This document shows, one piece after another, positions 1 to 10,575 of a DNA stretch of 64,000 nt; position 1 is the stretch's first letter, and every line of letters begins with the position of its first letter. Source of the stretch: Lathyrus oleraceus (lineage: Eukaryota > Streptophyta > Magnoliopsida > Fabales > Fabaceae). The notes beneath the pieces were generated by a model, which did not search any database, was not told where the DNA came from, and was given only the letters and a program-made list of their open reading frames with translations. The position numbers and the translations under genes are program-made. The stretch covers positions 244,339,068 to 244,403,067 of the forward strand of contig NC_066579.1 in assembly GCF_024323335.1 (NCBI RefSeq). The letters run 5' to 3'.

Positions 1-3000
1 TTAGGGTGCTAATACGTTCCCTTTGCATAATCAACCCCCAGACCCTTATTTCTTTTTTGTTTTAAAACTTCTTTGTGTTTTATTCGTACTTTTTCCCTTT
101 TCCTTTGGAAATAATAAAAGCGCGGTGACGACTCTTGTTTTCCGAGTTAAGTTAATCAATAGGTTAATCTCAAAAAGCCTACCTCCACACTAGGTAGCTA
201 AGGATTTATTGTGGTAATTTTGTAGTTTTCTTCTTCTCTAAAATGATAAATATTCCCAAGGTGCTAGACACATATAACTGAAGTACAAATTAGAAAAAGA
301 AGAAGAACAGAAACAAAACGTGTTGTTTGAACATATTGGTAGAAATTTCATGATAGCGAAGTTGTTAACTAATGATTTACCGTCTAAGACATTTGTTGGC
401 CGTATAGAAATGATGAGCATTATTTAAAATTTGTTGTTAACATTATAATATTATTGGTATATATACATGTAAAGTTAAACGTTCATATTCTATAACACTT
501 GTGAATTCAATTAAGGTTATGTTTTTGAAAATGTGGTTTGCTTGAGGCTTAACCCAAAGGAGGGAATTCTTGCGTAACTTATGACATAAAGCTTGTTATC
601 TCTTAGTTAGATCTTTCCTCCCTTGCTTTTCATTCAATTTCTAGGATAGTCCCTTCTTCCACTCTCCTTCTTTGATTTTCAAAATCTTCTCCTCTTTTTC
701 AAAACCTCTTCCTTTTTCAAACATGAAGTACTTTCTCGATAAACCTTTAATTTTTCAAGTGTTTTTCAAAAAATAAATCCTAATAAATGTTAATCCATCT
801 TAAGCATATTCAATCCAAATTCAAAAATACTTAAAAAATGCATAATTCATTCAAATCATTTTTGTGCCCTTTCTACACTCTTTTCATTTTAAAAAAATTC
901 TCAAAGATTATACATAATTCATTTTCATAAGTGTGATATAATTCTCCTATCCCCATAGCATTATTGATAATGATTTTCCTCCTAAGAGAGCTAGTGGCAT
1001 ACTTGTTGATATTTATCCAAGTTGGAGCCTTTCTCATGATGATGCAAAGTTCTCATACTTGTGGGTGACTAGTTGAGTATTCTCCTAAAAATGAAAAACT
1101 ATTTTTTCATTAAAAATGAATCAACACAAACATTTTTGTTACTTTTACTACAAATTACGAGATTTTGAAACTCCATTGCACATTGTTATCACGTAGGCAT
1201 CAGACTCTAATGTCTTGGTAAACATAAAAATTGATAAAATTATTTCTTTTCCCATCTCTCCAATCTTTTGCAAACAACACCATCTTAAAACAAAAATGTA
1301 CAAATTTCCAAAGAATTTCCTATAATTGCTATAGTTGTTTAGGGTGCTAATACCTTCCCTCTTCATAACCAACCCCCAGACCCTTATTTCTTTTTCATTT
1401 TAAAACTTCTTTGCGGTTTGTTCGTACTTTTTCCCTTTTCCTTTGGAAATAATAAAAGCGCGGTGACGACTCTTGCTTTCCGAGTTAAGTTAATCAATAG
1501 GTTAATCTCAAAAAGCCTACCTCCACACTAGGTAGCTAAGGATTTATTGTGGTAATTTTGTAGTTTTCTTCTTCTCTAAAATGATAAATATTCCCAAGGT
1601 GCTAGACACATATAAATAAAGTACAAATTAGAAAAAGAAGAAGTACAGAAACAAAACGCGTTGTTTGAAGATATTGGTAGAAATTTCATGATAGCGAAGT
1701 TGTTAACTAATGATTTACCGTCTAAGACATTTGTTGGCCATATAGAAATGATGAGCATTATTTAAAATTTGTTGTTAACATTATAATATTAATGGTATAT
1801 ATACATGTAAAGTTTAACGTTCATATTCTATAACACTTTTGAATTCAATTAAGGTTATGTTTTTGAAAATCTGGTTTGCTTGAGGCTTAACCCAAAGGAG
1901 GGAATTCTTGTGTAACTTATGACATAAAGCTTGTTATCTCTTAGTTAGATCTTTCCTCCCTTGCTTTCATTCAATTTCCAGGATAGTCCCTTCTTCCACT
2001 CTCCTTCTTTGATTTTCAAAATCTTCTCCTCTTTTTCAAAACCCTCTTGTTTTTCAAACATGAAATACTTTCTCGATAAACCTTTACTTTTTCAAGTGAT
2101 TTTCAAAAAATAAATCCTAATAAATGTTAATCCATCTTAAGCATATTCAATCCAATTTTAAAAATACTTATAAAATGCATAATTCATTCAAATCATTTTT
2201 GTGCCCTTTCTACACTCTTTTCATTTAAAACATTTTCTCAAAGATTATACATAATTCATTTTCATAAGTGTGATATAATTCTCCTATCCCCATATAATTA
2301 TTGATAATGATTTTCCTCCTAAGAGAGCTAGTGGGATACTTGTTGATATTTATCCAAGTTGGAGCCTTTCTCATGATGATCCAAAGTTCTCATACTTGTG
2401 GGTGACTAGTTGAGTATTCTCCTAAAAATGAAGAACTATTTTTTCATTAAAAATGAATCAACACAAACATTTTTGTTACTTTTACTACAAATTACGAGGT
2501 TTTGAACCTCCATTGTACATTGTTATCACGTAGGCATGACACTCTAATGTCTCGGAAAACATAAAAATTGATAAAATTATTTCTTTTCCCATCTCTCCAA
2601 TCTTTTGCAAACAACACCATATTAAAACCAAAATGTACAAATTTCCAAAGAGGTTCCTATAGTTGCCATAGTTGTTTAGGGTGCTAATACGTTCCCTTTG
2701 CATAATCAACCCCCAGACCCTTATTTCTTTTTTGTTTTAAAACTTCTTTGTGTTTTATTCGTACTTTTTCCCTTTTCCTTTGGAAATAATAAAAGCGCGG
2801 TGACGACTCTTGTTTTCCGAGTTAAGTTAATCAATAGGTTAATCTCAAAAAGCCTACCTCCACACTAGGTAGCTAAGGATTTATTGTGGTAATTTTGTAG
2901 TTTTCTTCTTCTCTAAAATGATAAATATTCCCAAGGTGCTAGACACATATAACTGAAGTACAAATTAGAAAAAGAAGAAGAACAGAAACAAAACGTGTTG

Positions 3001-3833
3001 TTTGAACATATTGGTAGAAATTTCATGATAGCGAAGTTGTTAACTAATGATTTACCGTCTAAGACATTTGTTGGCCGTATAGAAATGATGAGCATTATTT
3101 AAAATTTGTTGTTAACATTATAATATTATTGGTATATATACATGTAAAGTTAAACGTTCATATTCTATAACACTTGTGAATTCAATTAAGGTTATGTTTT
3201 TGAAAATGTGGTTTGCTTGATGCTTAACCCAAAGGAGGGAATTCTTGCGTAACTTATGACATAAAGCTTGTTATCTCTTAGTTAGATCTTTCCTCCCTTG
3301 CTTTTCATTCAATTTCTAGGATAGTCCCTTCTTCCACTCTCCTTCTTTGATTTTCAAAATCTTCTCCTCTTTTTCAAAACCTTCTTCTTTTTCAAACATG
3401 AAGTACTTTCTCGATAAACCTTTAATTTTTCAAGTGATTTTCAAAAAATAAATCCTAATAAATGTTAATCCATCTTAAGCATATTCAATCCAAATTCAAA
3501 AATACTTAAAAAATGCATAATTCATTCAAATCATTTTTGTGCCCTTTCTACACTCTTTTCATTTAAAACATTTTCTCAAAGATTATACATAATTCATTTT
3601 CATAAGTGTGATATAATTCTCCTATCCCCATAGCATTATTGATAATGATTTTCCTCCTAAGAGAGCTAGTGGCATACTTGTTGATATTTATCCAAGTTGG
3701 AGCCTTTCTAATGATGATGCAAAGTTCTCATACTTGTGGGTGACTAGTTGAGTATTCTCCTAAAAATGAAGAACTATTTTTTCATTAAAAATGAATCAAA
3801 ACAAACATTTTTGTTACTTTTACTACAAATTAC

Positions 3834-3891
3834 GAGGTTTTGAACCTCCATTGTACATTGTTATCACGTAGGCATGAGACTCTAATGTCTC
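3834..3891 (+). repeat. Two-hairpin block inside the 1.34-kb monomer
   Basis: This is the example in the third copy. GAGGTT (3834-3839) pairs with AACCTC (3843-3848) across a 3-nt loop. After the ACGTAGGCAT word, GAGAC (3876-3880) pairs with GTCTC (3887-3891) across a 6-nt loop. The same block recurs in the other monomers with small changes; for example the copies near 1198 and 2536 lose part of a stem. The position relative to ACGTAGGCA matches the hairpin modules in the Ogre LTR at 58335-59215. Confidence 0.6.
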
Positions 3892-6687
3892 GGAAAACAT
3901 AAAAATTGATAAAATTATTTTTTTTCCCATCTCTCCAATCTTTTGCAAACAACACCATATTAAAACCAAAATGTACAAATTTCCAAAGAGGTTCCTATAG
4001 TTGCCATAGTTGTTTAGGGTGCTAATACGTTCCCTTTGCGTAATCAACCCCCAGACCCTTATTTCTTTTTTGTTTTAAAACTTCTTTGTGTTTTATTCGT
4101 ACTTTTTCCCTTTTCCTTTGGAAATAATAAAAGCGCGGTGACGACTCTTGTTTTCCGAGTTAAGTTAATCAATAGGTTAATCTCAAAAAGCCTACCTCCA
4201 CACTAGGTAGCTAAGGATTTATTGTGGTAATTTTGTAGTTTTCTTCTTCTCTAAAATGATAAATATTCCCAAGGTGCTAGACACATATAACTGAAGTACA
4301 AATTAGAAAAAGAAGAAGTACAGAAACAAAACGTGTTGTTTGAACATATTGGTAGAAATTTCATGATAGCGAAGTTGTTAACTAATGATTTACCGTCTAA
4401 GACATTTGTTGGCCGTATAGAAATGATGAGCATTATTTAAAATTTGTTGTTAACATTATAATATTATTGGTATATATACATGTAAAGTTTAACGTTCATA
4501 TTCTATAACACTTGTGAATTCAATTAAGGTTATGTTTTTGAAAATCTGGTTTGCTTGAGGCTTAACCCAAAGGAGGGAATTCTTGCGTAACTTATGACAT
4601 AAAGCTTGTTATCTCTTAGTTAGATCTTTCCTCCCTTGCTTTTCATTCAATTTCTTGGATAGTCCCTTCTTCCACTCTCCTTCTTTGATTTTCAAAATCT
4701 TCTCCTCTTTTTCAAAACCTTCTTGTTTTTCAAACATGAAGTACTTTCTCGATAAACCTTTAATTTTTCAAGTGATTTTCAAAAAATAAATCCTAATAAA
4801 TGTTAATCCATCTTAAGCATTTTCAATTCAAATTTAAAAATACTTAAAAAATGCATAATTCATTCAAATCATTTTTGTGCCCTTTCTACACTCTTTTCAT
4901 TTAAAAAAATTTCTCAAAGATTATACATAATTCATTTTCATAAGTGTGATATAATTCTCCTATCCCCATAGAATTATTGATAATGATTTTCCTCCTAAGA
5001 GAGCTAGTGGCATACTTGTTGATATTTATCCAAGTTGGAGTGTTTCTCATGATGATCCAAAGTTCTCATACTTGTGGGTGACTAGTTGAGTATTCTCCTA
5101 AAAATGAAGAACTATTTTTTCATTAAAAATGAATCAACACAAACATTTTTGTTACTTTTACTACAAATTACGAGGTTTTGAACCTCCATTGCACATTGTT
5201 ATCACGTAGGCATGAGACTCTAATGTCTCGGAAAACATAAAAATTGATAAAATTATTTCTTTTCCCATCTCTCCAATCTTTTGCAAACAACACCATCTTA
5301 AAACCAAAATGTACAAATTTCCAAAGAGGTTCCTATAGTTGCCATAGTTATTTAGGGTGCTAATACGTTCCCTTTGCATAATCAACCCCCAGACCCTTAT
5401 TTCTTTTTTGTTTTAAAACTTCTTTGTGTTTTATTCGTACTTTTTCCCTTTTCCTTTGGAAATAATAAAAGCGCGGTGACGCCTCTTGTTTTCCGAGTTA
5501 AGTTAATCAATAGGTTAATCTCAAAAAGCCTACCTCCACACTAGGTAGCTAAGGATTTATTGTGGTAATTTTGTAGTTTTCTTCTTCTCTAAAATGATAA
5601 ATATTCCCAAGGTGCTAGACACATATAACTGAAGTACAAATTAGAAAAAGAAGAAGTACAGAAATAAAATGTGTTGTTTGAACATATTGGTAGAAATTTC
5701 ATGATAGCGAAGTTGTTAACTAATGATTTACCGTCTAAGACATTTGTTGGCCGTATAGAAATGATGAGCATTATTTAAAATTTGTTGTTAACATTATAAT
5801 ATTATTGGTATATATACATGTAAAGTTTAACGTTCATATTCTATAACACTTGTCAATTCAATTAAGGTTATGTTTTTGAAAATGTGGTTTGCTTGAGGCT
5901 TAACCCAAAGGAGGGAATTCTTGCGTAACTTATGATATAAAGCTTGCAATCTCTTAGTTAGATCTTTCCTCCCTTGCTTTTCATTCAATTTCCAGGATAG
6001 TCCCTTCTTCCATTCTCCGTCTTTGATTTTCAAAATCTTCTCCTCTTTTTCAAAACCTTCTTGTTTTTCAAACATGAAGTACTTTCTCGATAAACCTTTA
6101 ATTTTTCAAGTGATTTTAAAAAATAAATCCTAATAAATGTTAATCCATCTTAAGCATATTCAATCCAAATTCAAAAATACGTAAAAAATGCATAATTCAT
6201 TCAAATCATTTTTGTGCCCTTTCTACACTCTTTTAATTTAAAACATTTTCTCAAAGATTATACATAACTCATTTTCATAAGTGTGATATAATTCTCCTAT
6301 CCCCATAGCATTATTGATAATGATTTTCCTCCTAAGAGAGTTAGTGGCATACTTGTTGATATTTATCCAAGTTGGAGCCTTTCTCATGATGATGCAAAGT
6401 TCTCATACTTGTGGGTGACTAGTTGAGTATTCTCCTAAAAATGAAGAAATATTTTTTCATTAAAAATGAATCAAAACAAACATTTTTGTTACTTTTACTA
6501 CAAATTACGAGGTTTTGAACCTCCATTGCACATTGTTATCACGTAGGCATGAGACTCTAATGTCTCGGCAAACATAAAATTGATAAAATTATTTCTTTTC
6601 CCATCTCTCCAATCTTTTGCAAACAACACCATCTTTAAACCAAAATGTACAAATTTTCAAAGGGGTTCCTATAGTTGCTATAGTTGT

Positions 6688-9630
6688 TTAGGGTGCTAAT
6701 ACCTTCCATTTACATAACCAACCCCCAGACCCTTATTTCTTTTTTTTTTTAAAACTTCTTTGCGTTTTGTTCGTACTTTTTTCCTTTTCCTTTGGAAATA
6801 ATAAAAGCGCGGTGACGACTCTTGCATTCCGAGTTAAGTTAATCAATAGGTTAATCTCAAAAAGCCTACCTCCACACTAGGTAGCTAAGGATTTATTGTG
6901 ATAATTTTGTAGTTTTCTTCTTCTCTAAAATGATAAATATTCCCAAGGTGCTAGACGCATATAACTGAAGTACAAATTAGAAAAAGAAGAAGTACAGAAA
7001 CAAAACGTGTTGTTTGAACATATTTGTGGAAATTTCATGATAGAGAAGTTGTTAACTAATGATTTTTTGTCTAAGAGATTTGTTGGCCATATAGAAATGA
7101 TGAGCATTATTTAAAATTTGTTTTTAACATTATAATATTATTGGTATATATACATGTAAAGTTTAACGTTCATATTCTATAACACTTGTGAATTCAATTA
7201 AGGTTATGTTTTTGAAAATGTGGTTTGCTTGAGCCTTAACCCAAAGGAGGGAATTCTTGCTTAACTTATGACATAAAGCTTGCTATCTATTAGTTAGATC
7301 TTTCCTCCCTTGCTTTTCATTCATGTTCCAGGATAGTCCTCGTTTTCAAAACCTTCTTGTTTTTCAAACTTGAACCACTTTCTTAATAAACCTTTACTTT
7401 TACTCTCCTTCTTTGATTTTCAAAATCTTCTCCTCTTTTTCAAAACCTTCTTGTTTTTCAAACATGAAATACTTTCTTGATAAACCTTTACCTTTTCAAG
7501 TGATTTTAAAAAAATAAATCCTAATAAATGTTAATCCATCTTAAGCATATTCAATCCAATTTCAAAGATACTTAAAAAATATATAATTCATTCAAATCAT
7601 TTGTGTGCCCCTTATGCATTCTTTTCATTTAAAACGTTTTCTCAAAGATTACACATGAGTCATTTTCATAAGTGTGATATAGTTCTCCTATTCCTATATC
7701 ATTGATGATAAATCTTTTCCATCTAAGAGAGCTAGTGGCATACTTATTGATCTTTATCCAAGTTGGAGCCCTTCTCAGGATGATGTAAAGTTCTCATACT
7801 TCTCAGGATGATGTAAAGTACAAATAAGTGAAAGACGAAGTACAAAAACAAAACGTGTTGTTTGAACATAATGGTCGAAATTTAATGATGGCGAAGTCGT
7901 TAACTAAAGATTTACCGTCTAAGTCATTTTTGGCCATATAGAAATGATGAGCATTATTTAAAATTTTGTTGTTAACATTATAATATTATTGGTATATATA
8001 CATGTAAAGTTTAACGCTCATATTCTATGACACTTGTGAATTCAATTAAGGTTATGTTTTTGAAAATGTGATTCACTTGAGGCTTAACACAAAGGAGAGA
8101 ATTCTTGCTTAACTTACGACATAAAGTTTTCTATCTCTTAGTTAGATCTTTCCTCCCTTGCTTTTCATTCATGTTCTAGGATAGTCCTCTTTTTCAAAAC
8201 CTTCTTGTTTTTCAAGCTTGAACCACTTTCTTAATAAACCTTTACTTTTTCTTGTGATTTTCAAAAAAAAAATCCTAATAAATGCTAATCCATCTTAAGG
8301 ATATTCAATCCAATTACAAAAATACTTTCAAAATGTATAATTCATTCAAATCATTTATGTGCCCCTTGTGCACTCTTTTCATTTAAAACGTTTTCTCAAA
8401 GATTACACATGAGTCATTTTCATAAGTGTGATATAATTGTCCTATTCATATATCATTGATGATAAATCTTTTCCATCTAAGAGAGCTAGTGGCATACTTG
8501 TTGATCTTTATCCAAGTTGGAGCCTTTCTCATGAAGATGTAAACTTTACATACTTATGAATGACTAGTTGAGTATTCTCTTAAAAATGACAAAATGTCTT
8601 CTCATTAAACATGAATCAAAACAAACATAATTGTTACTTTTACAACGAACCACAATGTTTTGATCCTCCGTTGCTTTAAGTTGGTACGTAGGCATGAGAA
8701 TCTAAACTTTCGAAAAAACATAAATATTGATAAAAATATTTATTTTCTCATCTCTCCAATCATTTGCAAACAACACATTTGAAAGTCAAAACGTACATAT
8801 TTTCAAAGAGGTTCCTTTAAAGTACTATATATGTTTATGGTGCTAATACATTTCGCTTGCATAACCAACCCCTAGACCCTTATCTCTTTTTATTAGTTTT
8901 GTTTTAAAACTTCTTTGGGTTTTTTTATACTTTATCCCTTTTTCTCTGGATATAATAAAAGTGCAGTGACGACTCTTACCTTTCGAGTAAAGTTCATCAA
9001 TAGCTTAATCTCAAAAAATTTATCGCTATACTAGGTCGCTACGGATTTATTGTGATAATTTTGTAGTTTTCTTCTTCTCTAAAATGATAAATATTCCCAA
9101 GGTGCTAAACACATATAACTAAAGTACAAATAAGTGAAAGACGAAGTACAAAAACAAAACGTGTTGTTTGAACATAATGGTCGAAATTTAATGATGGCGA
9201 AGTCGTTAACTAAAGATTTACCGTCTAAGTCATTTTTGGCCATATAGAAATGATGAGCATTATTTAAAATTTTGTTGTTAACATTATAATATTATTGGTA
9301 TATATACATGTAAAGTTTAACGCTCATATTCTATGACACTTGTGAATTCAATTAAGGTTATGTTTTTGAAAATGTGGTTTGCTTGAGGCTTAACCCAAAG
9401 GAGAGAATTCTTGCTTAACTTATGACATAAAGCTTTCTATCTCTTAGTTAGATCTTTCCTCCCTTGCTTTTCATTCATGTTCTAGGATAGTCCTCTTTTT
9501 CAAAACCTTCTTGTTTTTCAAACTTGAACCACTTTCTTAATAAACCTTTACTTTTTCTTGTGATTTTCAAAAAAAAATCCTAATAAATGCTAATCCATCT
9601 TAAGGATATTCAATCCAATTTCAAAAATAC
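6688..9630 (+). repeat. Rearranged right edge of the 1.34-kb array
   Basis: The monomer starting at 6688 is not followed by a normal start until 8835, a spacing of 2147 bp. Near 7334-7470 it contains a local duplication of the TTTTCAAAACCTTCTTG tract. Near 7780-7820 the words CTCAGGATGATGTAAAG occur twice, and the second occurrence runs straight into a block corresponding to about 280 bp inside the next monomer. One monomer is therefore joined to another with the intervening end and start deleted. The block from about 7817 to 8290 is nearly the same as 9123-9630 (offset about 1306 bp), so these two edge copies share a recent common origin. The sequence then meets the N run in the middle of a monomer. 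Confidence 0.75.
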
Positions 9631-9643
9631 NNNNNNNNNNNNN
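9631..9643. other. Assembly gap (13 N)
   Basis: Thirteen undetermined bases separate the 1.34-kb array from the 2.16-kb array. Neither array ends at a recognisable boundary here. The true junction, and how much satellite is missing, cannot be read from the sequence. Confidence 0.99.
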
Positions 9644-10119
9644 GTTTGTTATTATAACGAGTGTCATAAAGACATATTAAAAATCTTTTATATTTATTGG
9701 TTAGTAAGAGAGTTCATATTTTAACCTGATCACAATATATAAAATAATTTAAAATACTTTTAATATGATGCTTCAAAGATAACATTAAAAAAATATGAAC
9801 AAAAGGAAAACACTTTCACAACCTAGTTTCAAAACTATAAAAATTCATAATCAATATGATTATTATCACCTTCATTACTATATGCTCATAAATTTATTGT
9901 TATTCATTATTATCTTTATGAGACAATATTTTATCTTTTGGGGTGAGATAGAAACAAATTTCGATGAAATTTCAATCATCTCTTGTTTGTTATGTAGTTG
10001 CCTCGTCAGCATATTCTCTTGTCTTAGTGTTTAAACATATATTTTATTTCGAAAAAGGGTATAAAATAAGTAAGTCATTCTACCAATGTTGATTTGGCAT
10101 ACTTAACATAGTCACCTTG

Positions 10120-10160
10120 AGAAGGCTACTTTGTTAAACAAATACATCAAAAGTAGCTAA
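10120..10160. repeat. Second inverted repeat in each 2.16-kb monomer
   Basis: GCTACTTT and AAAGTAGC form 8-bp arms around a short spacer, and TTTGTT-A-AACAAA nests at the left side of the stem. The block recurs unchanged in later monomers, for example near 12261, 14417, 25197 and 36007. It could extrude as a small cruciform or hairpin; no function is evident. Confidence 0.6.
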
Positions 10161-10526
10161 GTAATATGTATATGTATATGTCATTTTATTTCAAAAGACA
10201 TGCACTCGGAGTGTTTCAACCCCTTCCTATCTTGTTCAAAGCAAACTCAGTTCTTTTGCCTAGTATCCATCTAATAGGTTTCATGTTTCTAATAAAAGTA
10301 ACTCTACGTTATTTTTACAATCTGTTTTGCCTTTCATAACTTTACCCCATCTTTGTCTATAAAATGTCATATTCTTTATTTCGTTTTTTCATGGTCATTT
10401 TTTAAAACAACATATTAAGATATCAATACATTATATTTTAGAATTTTATGTATAAAAAAAAACTTAAATATCAATACATTACAGTTAAGTGAATAAAATT
10501 TATCATAAAAAACTATCAAATCAATA

Positions 10527-10575
10527 TTGTTAATGTTATAATTTAGGATCTTATTCAAAATAATAACATTAACAA
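10527..10575. repeat. Inverted repeat in each 2.16-kb monomer (13-bp arms)
   Basis: TTGTTAATGTTAT (10527-10539) is the exact reverse complement of ATAACATTAACAA (10563-10575), with a 23-nt spacer. A diverged direct copy of the left arm (AATGTTAGTGTTA) follows immediately. The block recurs in every full monomer, for example near 12666, 23442, 25602 and 34251. A few copies carry a substitution in the left arm (TTGTTTATG near 16974 and 21284). Confidence 0.7.

Larger units (their letters stand above)
1..9630 (+). repeat. Satellite array, monomer about 1.34 kb
   Basis: A head-to-tail tandem array that starts outside the window. Taking the motif TTAGGGTGCTAATAC as the monomer start, copies begin at 1, 1339, 2676, 4014, 5352 and 6688 (spacings 1338, 1337, 1338, 1338, 1336) and then at 8835. 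The first five copies differ by scattered substitutions and a few indels. Copies from 6688 rightward are more divergent and rearranged, as is usual at an array edge. Each monomer includes the block GGGTGCTAATACxTTCCC, then about 110 bp later AAAGCGCGGTGACGACTC, then a tract of short AT-rich words. The recurring 60- and 74-codon minus-strand frames repeat with the monomer and match no protein I recognise, so I do not call them genes. Landmarks are shared in order with the Ogre-type LTR at 58031-63446 (see findings). Confidence 0.95.

Noticed and set aside
238..7107. Repeating 60- and 74-codon minus-strand frames in the 1.34-kb array
   Set aside because: They recur only because the monomer recurs, have no recognisable domain, and accumulate substitutions without regard to codon position.
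1..9000. TTTAGGG at each 1.34-kb monomer start as telomeric repeat
   Set aside because: Only one TTTAGGG occurs per monomer and it continues as TGCTAATAC; there is no tandem telomere array.
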